A stretch of 31,077 nucleotides of DNA, from positions 1 to 31,077 of the IMG/VR virus record IMGVR_UViG_3300046171_000051; one strand, given 5' to 3'. Under the pieces are notes generated by a model that saw nothing but the letters and a program-made list of their open reading frames with translations, was not told the DNA's origin and ran no database searches. Shown here piece by piece: positions 15,741 through 22,251 of the stretch. The translations under genes and the position numbers were made by a program. Every line of letters starts with the position of its first letter. The stretch's first letter is position 1. This DNA is from a virus.

Positions 15741-16155
15741 GAAAAAATTTAAAGACACAAAGGTAGGACAATTTCTATTGTCTAAAGGCAGTAACATAGC
15801 AGACTTTGTTGGCGATGCTTTACCCTCAGAGGGATTATTAGGCATTGTAAAGAACGTTATTAGTAAAGATGAGGCTTTACCACCACAAGACAAAGAGGAA
15901 GCATTAAAACGCTTAGAATTTGATTTAATAGAAATGCAAGAGGTTACTAAAAGGTGGGTAGCAGATTCTCAAGGCTCAAGGCTTACACAAAACGTAAGAC
16001 CTCTAACTTTAATTTTTTTGACTGTTGCTTTTGTGATTGGTTGGTTCTTACAAATAGAAGAACTTGAAGTTGTAAAAGAATTACTTACGATTGTTTTCTT
16101 GGCTTACTTTGGCGGAAGATCAGTTGAGAAATTTCAGAAAATTAAAAACCCCTAA
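15733..16155 (+). CDS. Holin of the 3TM (GTA-type) family
   Basis: Start set at ATG 15733 (MSKKKFKDTKVGQFLLSKGS); an earlier ATG at 15706 lies inside the preceding gene. 140 aa. The N-terminal ~75 residues are soluble and contain LGIVKNVISKDEALPPQDKE, then the motif SRLTQNVRPLTLIFLTVAFV with a membrane helix (~91-106). A second helix (~115-130, LLTIVFLAYFGGRSVEK) follows. This pattern matches the '3TM holin' family first described in gene transfer agents. It forms the inner-membrane lesion that lets the amidase reach the wall. Last gene of the late region before an AT-rich gap. Confidence 0.8.
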   Translation: MSKKKFKDTKVGQFLLSKGSNIADFVGDALPSEGLLGIVKNVISKDEALPPQDKEEALKRLEFDLIEMQEVTKRWVADSQGSRLTQNVRPLTLIFLTVAFVIGWFLQIEELEVVKELLTIVFLAYFGGRSVEKFQKIKNP

Positions 16156-16262
16156 TATAGTATTAATATATAGTATTTACAGAGTAGGTTGTTTAAGGGA
16201 TCAATATATATTATATATATAATAGGCAAGTTATACTTTTTTTTTGTAACTTTAAAATAAAA
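16156..16262 (+). promoter_or_regulatory. AT-rich gap with a host-type -7 element
   Basis: About 107 nt that are almost all A/T, with TATA-rich runs around 16203-16223. TAACTTTA at 16247-16254, nine nt before the ATG at 16263, fits the Bacteroidota TAnnTTTG -7 element. No good TTG lies 19 nt upstream, so the -33 part is weak. The same TAACTTTAA string occurs at 16897. No coding sequence seen. Such an AT-rich late/early border is also a reasonable place for an origin, but no repeats mark one. Confidence 0.45.
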
Positions 16263-16412
16263 ATGAATATTTCTGTCAAAATAAAAAACTTAGGTGAGAA
16301 AAATGAGAGATACGATCTATCTCTTAAAACCTACAAAGATAGCATTACAGGCACTTTTAACAAAGAAGATTTACGATACCTCATCGAGAAAATAGACAAT
16401 GCAATAGTTTGA
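16263..16412 (+). CDS. Small protein (49 aa) leading the early operon
   Basis: MNISVKIKNLGEKNERYDLS, then KTYKDSITGTFNKEDLRYLI and EKIDNAIV. A mixed alpha/beta small soluble protein. Its TGA overlaps the TTG start of ninG. No family recognised. Position downstream of a host-type -7 element suggests early expression. Confidence 0.55.
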   Translation: MNISVKIKNLGEKNERYDLSLKTYKDSITGTFNKEDLRYLIEKIDNAIV

Positions 16413-16804
16413 GAAAACCAAAACGTAAAACCCTTATAAAAAAACTTGATAAGGTTTTCAGCGAATACATAAGACGTAAATATGCAGACAAGAACGGCAT
16501 AGTATCTTGTTATACTTGTGGTAAGAAAGCATATTGGAAAGGAGAGGGTATGCAGAACGGACACTTTATATCTCGAAGATCAAGAATACTTAGATGGGAT
16601 GAAAGAAATTGTAAAGTTCAATGTTACAGCTGTAATGTGATGCGATATGGAGAATCCTATATCTTTGGGGTTAAGCTTAATCAAGAGTATGGTTACAACA
16701 TAGCTGACGAACTTTTGATAGAAAGTAAAAAAATTATAAAACAAAGCGATGAGGATTTAAAAAATTTGATTAAATTGTATGAAGATAAAATAAAAGAGAC
16801 ATAG
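16409..16804 (+). CDS. ninG: NinG-like recombination protein
   Basis: 131 aa, TTG start overlapping the previous stop. It carries the NinG/Rap hallmarks: a first Cys pair CYTC (34-37), the HNH-like core MQNGHFISRRS (48-58), then a second cluster NCKVQCYSC (67-75). Lambda NinG (Rap) is a structure-specific endonuclease acting on recombination intermediates such as Holliday junctions. Shorter than lambda NinG (~200 aa), but the zinc-binding and HNH elements are present. A strong terminator follows, so this short unit is separate from the genes beyond 16919. Confidence 0.8.
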   Translation: MRKPKRKTLIKKLDKVFSEYIRRKYADKNGIVSCYTCGKKAYWKGEGMQNGHFISRRSRILRWDERNCKVQCYSCNVMRYGESYIFGVKLNQEYGYNIADELLIESKKIIKQSDEDLKNLIKLYEDKIKET

Positions 16805-16833
16805 TTTTTCATTTAATTTGTTTTTTATTTAGG

Positions 16834-16863
16834 GAGCTTTACTTCGGTAAGGCTCTTTTTTTT
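16834..16863 (+). terminator. Rho-independent terminator after ninG
   Basis: GAGCTTTAC (16834-16842) pairs with GTAAGGCTC (16847-16855), nine pairs including one wobble, capped by a TTCG tetraloop and followed by eight Ts. One of the strongest hairpins in the window. Confidence 0.9.
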
Positions 16864-16874
16864 ATTAACAATAG

Positions 16875-16904
16875 TTGGTATTTGAAATATTTTTTATAAC
16901 TTTA
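16875..16904 (+). promoter_or_regulatory. Host-type Bacteroidota promoter
   Basis: TTG at 16875-16877, a 19-nt spacer, then TAACTTTA at 16897-16904, close to the Bacteroidota TTG / TAnnTTTG pair. It lies right after the ninG terminator and 15 nt before the ATG at 16919, so it probably drives the ssDNA-binding and replication genes early in infection. Confidence 0.6.
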
Positions 16905-16918
16905 AGAAAAAATAAATT

Positions 16919-17029
16919 ATGGAAAGTCCAAAAGATCAGTTAATAGAATTGTATTATAGAAGGATACAAGCTATGACTTTTAAAATAGAACAATTAGAAA
17001 AACAATTAAATTATGAAAGGAAAAATTAA
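16919..17029 (+). CDS. Tiny coiled-coil protein (36 aa)
   Basis: MESPKDQLIELYYRRIQAMT followed by IEQLEKQLNYERKN, one amphipathic helix. First ORF after the host-type promoter; its end overlaps the start at 17013 by 17 nt. It may be a real micro-protein or only a translated leader. Confidence 0.4.
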   Translation: MESPKDQLIELYYRRIQAMTFKIEQLEKQLNYERKN

Positions 17030-17363
17030 GTTTATACAAGAAAAAGGAGAATGGTCAAATAGTTCAGGCACATTCAATAAGTATCAAGTCCACTTTGACG
17101 ATGGTCAAAGCTATCAGTTTTTAGCTAAAGGAGATTTTAAACGAAATGTTGGAGATGAGTGTGAGTATGAAATCACAAACAAACAATACGGAACTGCTAA
17201 GTTAATTTACACACCTCCTCAAGCTGCACCTAATAAAGATGTAACAATATCTAAGTTAGCGTGTTTAAAGGCTGCTGCTGAGTTTAATGCAGGTAGACCT
17301 CAGTCAGACAGAGTAAGTGTCGTAGAAGATGCTAAACACTTCTATAGTTGGATAATAAGTTAA
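17013..17363 (+). CDS. Beta-rich early protein, possible ssDNA-binding protein (116 aa)
   Basis: The N-terminal ~70 residues are strand-rich (MKGKIKFIQEKGEWSNSSGT, YQVHFDDGQSYQFLAKGDF), suggesting an OB-like fold. A proline linker (TPPQAAPNKD) leads to a helical end (LACLKAAAEF). Similar proteins occur next to the DUF3127-like gene in flavobacterial phages. A role in ssDNA binding or recombination is plausible from the fold and neighbour. No enzyme motif. Confidence 0.5.
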   Translation: MKGKIKFIQEKGEWSNSSGTFNKYQVHFDDGQSYQFLAKGDFKRNVGDECEYEITNKQYGTAKLIYTPPQAAPNKDVTISKLACLKAAAEFNAGRPQSDRVSVVEDAKHFYSWIIS

Positions 17364-17366
17364 GTT

Positions 17367-17786
17367 ATGGTAATAAGCAACGAAATATTTGAAACTTATA
17401 GAATTAGAGAAAAAGCAAGAAATATATTTAAACAACAATTAATAATGAATAAAATGTCAATAACAGGAAAAATAAAAACAATTTTAGAAACAGAAGAAAA
17501 AGGAAACTTTAGAGTAAGAAAGTTAATCGTAGAAACAAACGAGAAATATCCTCAAGTTGTAGCACTTGATTTTACACAAAATAATGTCGGACTTTTGGAT
17601 GATCCTATTTGTAAAGTAGGAAACAATGTAGAAGTATTTTACAACGTAAGAGGTAGAGCTTGGGAAAACAGAGAGGGTAAGACTTTATACTTCACATCCC
17701 TGCAAGGTTGGAGAGTTAGAGAGTATAAAGAAGAAGTAACTACTAAAGATCAAGCTCCTGACAGAGAAGATGACTTACCATTTTAA
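17367..17786 (+). CDS. DUF3127-like ssDNA-binding protein
   Basis: The conserved part starts at MSITGKIKTILETEEKGNFR and continues with RKLIVETNEKYPQVVALDFT and GNNVEVFYNVRGRAWENREG. It ends in an acidic tip, DREDDLPF, like the C-terminal tip of SSB that recruits repair proteins. DUF3127 proteins are OB-fold candidates in Bacteroidota. The first 26-29 residues from ATG 17367 do not look conserved, so ATG 17445 or 17454 may be the true start, giving ~110 aa. Expected to coat ssDNA during replication. A strong terminator follows directly. Confidence 0.7.
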   Translation: MVISNEIFETYRIREKARNIFKQQLIMNKMSITGKIKTILETEEKGNFRVRKLIVETNEKYPQVVALDFTQNNVGLLDDPICKVGNNVEVFYNVRGRAWENREGKTLYFTSLQGWRVREYKEEVTTKDQAPDREDDLPF

Positions 17787-17792
17787 TATTGA

Positions 17793-17817
17793 GGGGGTTT
17801 AGCGACCCCCTTTTTTT
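17793..17817 (+). terminator. Rho-independent terminator touching the helicase start
   Basis: GGGGGT (17793-17798) pairs with ACCCCC (17805-17810) around a TTAGCG loop, followed by seven Ts (17811-17817). The next base, 17818, is the A of the helicase ATG. Helicase expression must therefore come from readthrough past a hairpin that would also cover its ribosome-binding region. Confidence 0.85.
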
Positions 17818-18753
17818 ATGCTTATAAACTATTCAGAACATATAAACCGACTAAACGACTTTCGTAAAGGCAAAGTAAAAGAATCCCTTACATTAGGTAT
17901 CAAAGAAATAGACTCACACTTTAGGTTTGTGCATAGCAATTTGGTAATGTGGTTAGGATTTCCAAATATAGGTAAGACACATTTTGTTATATATATAATG
18001 ATGTTGTATGCCATTAAGCATAACTTAAGGTTTTTAATTTTTTCGAGCGAAAATGACCCTGTCAGTTTAATCCGTAAAAAAATAGAGTTCTATTATGGAT
18101 TGCCAATAAATAAAATAGAAGAAGCTGATTATAAAAAGGGTGTCGAGTTTGTAGATAAACATTTTAAATATGTAGATTGCTCTAAACAATATACTTATAT
18201 GAGTTTGTTATCCTTAGCAACAAATATTAAGAATGCTTGGGATTACGATTGTTTAATGGTTGATCCTATAAACTCTTTAAAGAAAGAAATAAAAGTAGGT
18301 AGCAATTCGTTTGAGTATGGCTATGAGCAGCTTACAGAGCTAAGGATATTCTCTAAGAAGTATAACGTAGCAACGTGGGTCTGTCTACATACAAACACAG
18401 AGGCTCTAAGAAAGGTGCATCCTAAAGGACACGACTTTGAGGGACAACCTGCTGTTCCAAATTATGCCTCAGCAGAGAATGGACAGATGAACGCCTCGAG
18501 ATCTTGTGATTTTGTAACACTTCACCGTTATATATACGACAAAAGAGATTGGATGTACACAAGGATGTTTGTTAGTAAGGTCAAAAATCAAGAACTCGGT
18601 TATCGTCCAAATTCGATGAACGACCCCATAATGTGGAAAAGTATTATTAATAATGTAGGATTTGAAATAGCAGGTCAGAATCCTGTACCATATCCAACAA
18701 AAAAACAACTAACCATTGAAAACAACACTACAAAAAATAGCAGAGAAGCATAG
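17818..18753 (+). CDS. RecA-fold (DnaB-like) replicative helicase
   Basis: 311 aa, RecA-like ATPase. The Walker A variant is GFPNIGKTH (47-55). A DnaB-like SSEND motif follows (76-80). Walker B is DCLMVDP with Asp149. A later loop has CLHTNTEALRKVHPKGHDFE and GQPAVPNYASAENGQMNASR, like the H3/arginine-finger region of DnaB/gp4 helicases. The N-terminal primase-binding domain of DnaB is absent, so this is a core helicase as in many small phages, likely moving on ssDNA 5'-3' at the fork. Its 3' end overlaps the sigma-like gene by 38 nt. Confidence 0.75.
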   Translation: MLINYSEHINRLNDFRKGKVKESLTLGIKEIDSHFRFVHSNLVMWLGFPNIGKTHFVIYIMMLYAIKHNLRFLIFSSENDPVSLIRKKIEFYYGLPINKIEEADYKKGVEFVDKHFKYVDCSKQYTYMSLLSLATNIKNAWDYDCLMVDPINSLKKEIKVGSNSFEYGYEQLTELRIFSKKYNVATWVCLHTNTEALRKVHPKGHDFEGQPAVPNYASAENGQMNASRSCDFVTLHRYIYDKRDWMYTRMFVSKVKNQELGYRPNSMNDPIMWKSIINNVGFEIAGQNPVPYPTKKQLTIENNTTKNSREA

Positions 18754-19213
18754 CGATTGGTTACGCATAGTAAAGAGCTTTGGATGCAAAAATGAATATT
18801 GCGAAGATATTGTTCAGACTATGTATATAAAAGCACACACTCTTATAAGTAATGGCACAGATATAAGTTACGGAGATGATATAAACCACTTTTATATTTA
18901 TAGAATCTTACGTAGTTTGTTTATTGATTTATGTCGCAAAGAAGCGAAAGTAACAAAAGTAAACTTAGAACACTTAGAGAGATTTATACAGGAAGAAGAA
19001 GTACAAGAATACAAAGATATAGAGGGTAAAATGAAACAATTAGACAGCTTGTTAGATAAGGTGTATTGGTATGACAGAAAAGTATTTGATCTTATCAGCG
19101 AGGGAATGAGTATAGCAGAATTATCAAAGAGGTCAGGTATAAGTTATTACTCTTTATACAACACATACAAAAACGTAAAATCATTAATTAAAAATAACAT
19201 ACAATGGGATTAG
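18716..19213 (+). CDS. ECF-like RNA polymerase sigma factor (phage-encoded)
   Basis: 165 aa. Residues ~10-77 fit sigma region 2: the helix YCEDIVQTMYIKAH (28-41) and RILRSLFIDLCRKEAK. An acidic linker follows. Residues ~121-160 fit region 4 with a helix-turn-helix: DRKVFDLISEGMSIAELSKR then SGISYYSLYNTYKNVKSLI. The size is that of an ECF sigma factor. Such proteins direct host RNA polymerase to phage promoters. The obvious candidate target is the ACGTTATA box before the late genes, whose CGTT core suits an ECF -10 element. Sigma-like fold is well supported; target assignment is inference. Confidence 0.65.
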   Translation: MKTTLQKIAEKHSDWLRIVKSFGCKNEYCEDIVQTMYIKAHTLISNGTDISYGDDINHFYIYRILRSLFIDLCRKEAKVTKVNLEHLERFIQEEEVQEYKDIEGKMKQLDSLLDKVYWYDRKVFDLISEGMSIAELSKRSGISYYSLYNTYKNVKSLIKNNIQWD

Positions 19214-19335
19214 GAGATTTAATAGAAAAGATTACAACATACACAGGTATCAAGTGGTTAGTAAAAAAGATATGGGGAGATGATTGTGGTTGCGACAAGC
19301 GAAAAGATAAAGCAAACAAAGTAAAGCTATGGTAG
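19204..19335 (+). CDS. Small conserved protein with CGC motif (43 aa)
   Basis: MGLGDLIEKITTYTGIKWLV, then KKIWGDDCGCDKRKDKANKV. The opening MGLGDxIEKxTxxTGIK and the CGCDKRK cluster are familiar from many Bacteroidota phages and prophages, where the protein has no assigned role. It overlaps the sigma gene end by 10 nt and the next start by ATGGTAG. Confidence 0.7.
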   Translation: MGLGDLIEKITTYTGIKWLVKKIWGDDCGCDKRKDKANKVKLW

Positions 19336-19523
19336 AAAAAGACTTAGATAGGTGGTTAAAGTTTATTAGCAGACCAAAACAAAACGAACTGAATCGAGAG
19401 GAAATAAAATTAGTATGTGAACTTCATTCTAAATATTATCATCCAAAAAAGTATTACGAGCCGTGTTCCTGTAATGGCTCTATATATCGAAGATGGATTC
19501 AAGACCTTAACAGACTTTTATAA
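19329..19523 (+). CDS. Conserved small protein (64 aa) with PCxC motif
   Basis: DLDRWLKFISRPKQNELNRE, then KLVCELHSKYYHPKKYYEPC and CNGSIYRRWIQDLNRLL. The pattern ELxxxYYxHxxxEPCxCN...RWIxDLN is one I know from Bacteroidota phages, always short and near the MGLGD-type gene. The Cys/His residues could bind a metal. Function unknown. Its last base overlaps the ATG of the endonuclease gene. Confidence 0.65.
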   Translation: MVEKDLDRWLKFISRPKQNELNREEIKLVCELHSKYYHPKKYYEPCSCNGSIYRRWIQDLNRLL

Positions 19524-20164
19524 TGGAAGATTACTATTATACATTATCTATACCTACTGCTGTTTATAGAAAGTTAAACAAGAAACAATCGATAAATAAG
19601 TATTTCAAAACAGATTATGTAGGTAACTGTATGGAATTGATCACAGACTTCTACAAAACAACATCCGACTATACACACAAATCTTGGGAAGATTATTACA
19701 AAGAGATAGTAGGCTTTACACAATTAGAGCTTGTTTACGAAAAGATTAAAGAACTATCTGACCAAAAAGAAAGTTATCTTAAAAGATATGTTTGGCACAG
19801 AGTAATAGGTCAAACTTGGAATGGATTTAGAAACGAGATAAGAATAATAGAAGAACTACAAGCAGAGTTTAAAAACGTTAAGATATATAAAACATCATTT
19901 GAAAAGGATCACGAATATTGTATAGATGCTGAAATGTACAACAACAACATTTTATTACTTGGCATACAAATAAAACCTATCAGCTACAAATTAATGAATA
20001 GTCCTTATCAACTTAAGGCAAAAGAAAACCACAAAGCGAAGAACGAAAAGTATAAATCTAAGTATGCACCCTATATTTATGTGTATCATAAGAATCATAA
20101 GATTTATAAAAAATCAGATATAGTAAACCAAATAAATACTATTTTTCACTTAAATACATATTAA
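19523..20164 (+). CDS. MjaI-family-like restriction endonuclease
   Basis: 213 aa. The N-terminal part (LSIPTAVYRKLNKKQSINKY, KTDYVGNCMELITDFY) and the helix RVIGQTWNGFRNEIRIIEEL match my memory of MjaI-type enzymes of Bacteroidota. The catalytic core fits a PD-(D/E)xK variant: Glu110, then Asp135 (YCIDAEMY), then Gln149-Ile-Lys151 in LLLGIQIKPISY. MjaI itself cuts CTAG, and I find no CTAG in this genome. The enzyme could destroy host or rival DNA while the phage lacks the site. The cognate methylase would be the gene at 22573, or none is needed. Family call is moderate; CTAG specificity is inference. Confidence 0.6.
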   Translation: MEDYYYTLSIPTAVYRKLNKKQSINKYFKTDYVGNCMELITDFYKTTSDYTHKSWEDYYKEIVGFTQLELVYEKIKELSDQKESYLKRYVWHRVIGQTWNGFRNEIRIIEELQAEFKNVKIYKTSFEKDHEYCIDAEMYNNNILLLGIQIKPISYKLMNSPYQLKAKENHKAKNEKYKSKYAPYIYVYHKNHKIYKKSDIVNQINTIFHLNTY

Positions 20165-20166
20165 CA

Positions 20167-20196
20167 TTTGTTTATATAATATTTTTTTGTATATTG
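20167..20196 (+). promoter_or_regulatory. Host-type Bacteroidota promoter
   Basis: TTTG at 20167-20170, a 19-nt spacer, then TATATTG at 20190-20196, very close to the Bacteroidota TTTG / TAnnTTTG consensus. It sits in the 48-nt gap after the endonuclease gene, 16 nt before the ATG at 20213, and probably starts the second early transcript. Confidence 0.65.
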
Positions 20197-20212
20197 CAGT
20201 AAATTAATAATT

Positions 20213-20359
20213 ATGAAAACACTTATAGACGAATTAGTAATATTAGAAGATTATGCAGTAACAGGCACATTTGCTTGGAGATCAGACATTGATCCTAATT
20301 GGAAGCCGATGGTATGGAACGAGACTTTTGAATGTTGGACAAAGAACTACTGTGGATAA
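20213..20359 (+). CDS. Small protein (48 aa), first gene after the promoter
   Basis: MKTLIDELVILEDYAVTGTF, then AWRSDIDPNWKPMVWNETFE and CWTKNYCG. Soluble and acidic with several Trp. It overlaps the next gene (GTG 20352) by 8 nt. The next gene is in the +1 frame, so a single fused protein interrupted by one extra base cannot be excluded. No family recognised. Confidence 0.5.
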   Translation: MKTLIDELVILEDYAVTGTFAWRSDIDPNWKPMVWNETFECWTKNYCG

Positions 20360-20645
20360 AAAGATAGACAATCTTAAAGACTTAGAAATTTGGTCAGACC
20401 TAAACTTTTTGACTTCTATTGTTCAGAAACAACTAAACAAGAAAAAGTCAGAGAACTTAGAGAAGATGTCAGAATCTTTAATAAGGATTGTCTTTTACTT
20501 TCAAGAATATTCCAACAACATACGATTATATAAAAAAGCATTATCAGAATATAAACAAACTAAAAACCGAGCCATTGAAAGAGCAAGAAGATCAGAACAA
20601 GAAAATGAAAAACTAATAAAAAATTATGGAACACGAATTAGTTAA
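20352..20645 (+). CDS. Helical coiled-coil protein (97 aa)
   Basis: GTG at 20352 is preferred. Upstream codons in this frame back to 20271 overlap the preceding gene and do not look conserved. The product is nearly all helix: WSDLNFLTSIVQKQLNKKKS, NLEKMSESLIRIVFYFQEYS, KALSEYKQTKNRAIERARRS. The MSESLxxIVFYFQEYSNNxR and Arg-rich RAIERARRSEQENEKL parts look like short coiled-coil proteins of other flavophages. Function unknown; it overlaps the next gene by 20 nt. Confidence 0.55.
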   Translation: MDKKIDNLKDLEIWSDLNFLTSIVQKQLNKKKSENLEKMSESLIRIVFYFQEYSNNIRLYKKALSEYKQTKNRAIERARRSEQENEKLIKNYGTRIS

Positions 20646-20973
20646 AACGACATACAAACAAATTAATCTATGTACCGATTTAGATAAATGGATAGATAAA
20701 GACTGTATGCTTATAAAGACCAAATATCTAAAATATTTTGATGATGAATATAAAATAATGGAAAGTATCTCAAGCGTATTTGTAGATGATGCTTGTGATC
20801 CCATTAATATAGATTATGTAGAGGGGGGTATTAGAATAAACACTAAAAGTTTTGTACATATAGATTTAGATGAAAATCACATATTGTTCTTATTAAAATT
20901 TTTAAGGTATGCCAAAAAAATAGATGATAAGTGTTTTAATATGACACCTAAACAAATTGAAAAATTTAAATGA
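20626..20973 (+). CDS. Hypothetical early protein (115 aa)
   Basis: MEHELVKTTYKQINLCTDLD, later DCMLIKTKYLKYFDDEYKIM, GGIRINTKSFVHIDLDENHI and LFLLKFLRYAKKIDDKCFN. Acidic, mixed alpha/beta, no signal peptide or known motif. I do not recognise it. It is packed between a coiled-coil protein and a membrane peptide in the promoter-20167 operon and ends with ATGA. Confidence 0.5.
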   Translation: MEHELVKTTYKQINLCTDLDKWIDKDCMLIKTKYLKYFDDEYKIMESISSVFVDDACDPINIDYVEGGIRINTKSFVHIDLDENHILFLLKFLRYAKKIDDKCFNMTPKQIEKFK

Positions 20974-21059
20974 AAAAATACGAAAACAAAATAAAAGCCG
21001 TAGCATTTAGCTACTTAGGAATTATACTTACTTTACTATGGATTATATTCAGCTCTTAG
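20970..21059 (+). CDS. Single-TM micro-protein (29 aa)
   Basis: MKKYENKIKAVAFSYLGIIL followed by TLLWIIFSS: a basic cytoplasmic start and one membrane helix of ~17 residues. ATGA overlap with the gene before; its end overlaps the nuclease start at 21038 by 22 nt. Such peptides may target host membrane processes, but no function can be assigned. Confidence 0.5.
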   Translation: MKKYENKIKAVAFSYLGIILTLLWIIFSS

Positions 21060-21811
21060 ACGAAGAACGATTTAAAAAGGAGGAGATATTAGAACTTATG
21101 AAAGATGATGAGTTTTACTATGGTTACTTAGGAAAGGCAGCTTTAAGTTCCTCATCAATCAAACTACTACTTGATAGTCCAAAGAAATACAAATACGTTA
21201 CCGAGTATGGATCACAAGAATCAAATGCTTTAGATGCAGGATGGTTATTTCATACCTGTATCTTAGAGCCTGATGTATTTGAGAAACAAATCTTTGTAGA
21301 CGTACAATCTAAAAACACAAAGGCATATAAGTTAGCTAAAGAAGAACACGGCAGGGTGTTTACAAGAAAACAAAAAAACGATGCAGAAAGATTAGCTGAT
21401 GCTTTCTTTAGAAATGAACACGCTCTCAAACTAATAACTAAATGTGAGTTCGAAGTACCTGCAATAGGTATGGTGCAAGGTTATCCTTTTAGGGGTAAAG
21501 CAGATGTCCTTGATTCTTATAGAGTGGTTGATCTTAAAACAACAAGCGACTTAAAAGCATTCCCCTACGCAGCAAGAAAATACGGATATGATGTACAAGT
21601 GTATATCTATTCAGAGCTATTCAATAAACCTTACGAGGAGTTTAAATTTGTAGCTATTGACAAAGGATCATTAGATATAGGTATCTATGATGTAAGTAAA
21701 GAGTTCTACGAATCAGGAAAGGCTAAAGTAACCAAAGCATTAGAGACATATCAGGCTTTCTTTATAGATGGTGCTGATATAGATAGTTATTGTATAAAAG
21801 GAACATTATGA
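21038..21811 (+). CDS. RecE-like PD-(D/E)xK exonuclease
   Basis: 257 aa. Resembles the phage 'exodeoxyribonuclease VIII' family (PDDEXK_12-like). GWLFHTCILEP supplies the conserved His72. RGKADVLD gives Asp156. VVDLKTTSD gives Asp165-x-Lys167. YDVQVYIYSELF carries the QxxxY motif typical of lambda-Exo/RecB-type nucleases. It would resect 5' ends to make ssDNA for annealing, working with the ssDNA-binding protein(s) and NinG upstream. No RecT/Beta annealase was recognised. ATGA overlap to the next gene. Confidence 0.8.
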   Translation: MDYIQLLDEERFKKEEILELMKDDEFYYGYLGKAALSSSSIKLLLDSPKKYKYVTEYGSQESNALDAGWLFHTCILEPDVFEKQIFVDVQSKNTKAYKLAKEEHGRVFTRKQKNDAERLADAFFRNEHALKLITKCEFEVPAIGMVQGYPFRGKADVLDSYRVVDLKTTSDLKAFPYAARKYGYDVQVYIYSELFNKPYEEFKFVAIDKGSLDIGIYDVSKEFYESGKAKVTKALETYQAFFIDGADIDSYCIKGTL

Positions 21812-22251
21812 ATAGAGAAGCAAAGAGGGTAGCAAGTTATTTATATGACATATCAGGAGTAGATGTGTTTGAAAACAACAGAAGAAGATATACTATAGAA
21901 GCAAGATCATTATTAACTTTTGTATTAAGAAACCATTTTGATATGACTTTTCATCAAATAAAAGAGTTTTATCAAGCCAATGGTAAAAATTATGATCACG
22001 CAACAGCATTACATAGTTTAAGGTCTTTTGAGGTGCATAGAAGATACTCAAAGTTTTTAGATAAATGGTTAGTACAGATACAACGTTTATTAGTAAACAA
22101 ACAAGATATTAAAAAGGCTTTGTTAAAACATAGAATAGAATATTTGTATTCATATGACGTAGACAAACTTCTTAGAATAACAAACGATATGAAATTAAAA
22201 AAAATAGATGGAAAAGAACAAACAAAAGAGAAAACAGATACCACTTTATAG
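21808..22251 (+). CDS. DnaA-like helix-turn-helix protein (147 aa)
   Basis: Start taken at ATG 21808 (ATGA overlap); a TTG 18 nt upstream is unlikely. Residues ~30-75 resemble the DnaA domain IV DNA-binding unit. ARSLLTFVLRNHFDMTFHQI is followed by NYDHATALHSLRSFEVHRRY, where DHATALHS parallels the DnaA signature DHSTVLHA. No ATPase domain is present. It may bind an origin and load the helicase, or interfere with host DnaA. The C-terminal half is basic and helical. Overlaps the next gene by 44 nt. Confidence 0.65.
   Translation: MNREAKRVASYLYDISGVDVFENNRRRYTIEARSLLTFVLRNHFDMTFHQIKEFYQANGKNYDHATALHSLRSFEVHRRYSKFLDKWLVQIQRLLVNKQDIKKALLKHRIEYLYSYDVDKLLRITNDMKLKKIDGKEQTKEKTDTTL

Noticed and set aside
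16156-16262. Replication origin
   Set aside because: Only AT-richness supports it; no iterons or DnaA-box series could be seen.
18537-18546. CCGTTATATA inside the helicase gene as another late box
   Set aside because: Differs at the first base and lies in coding sequence with no start codon at the fixed distance.
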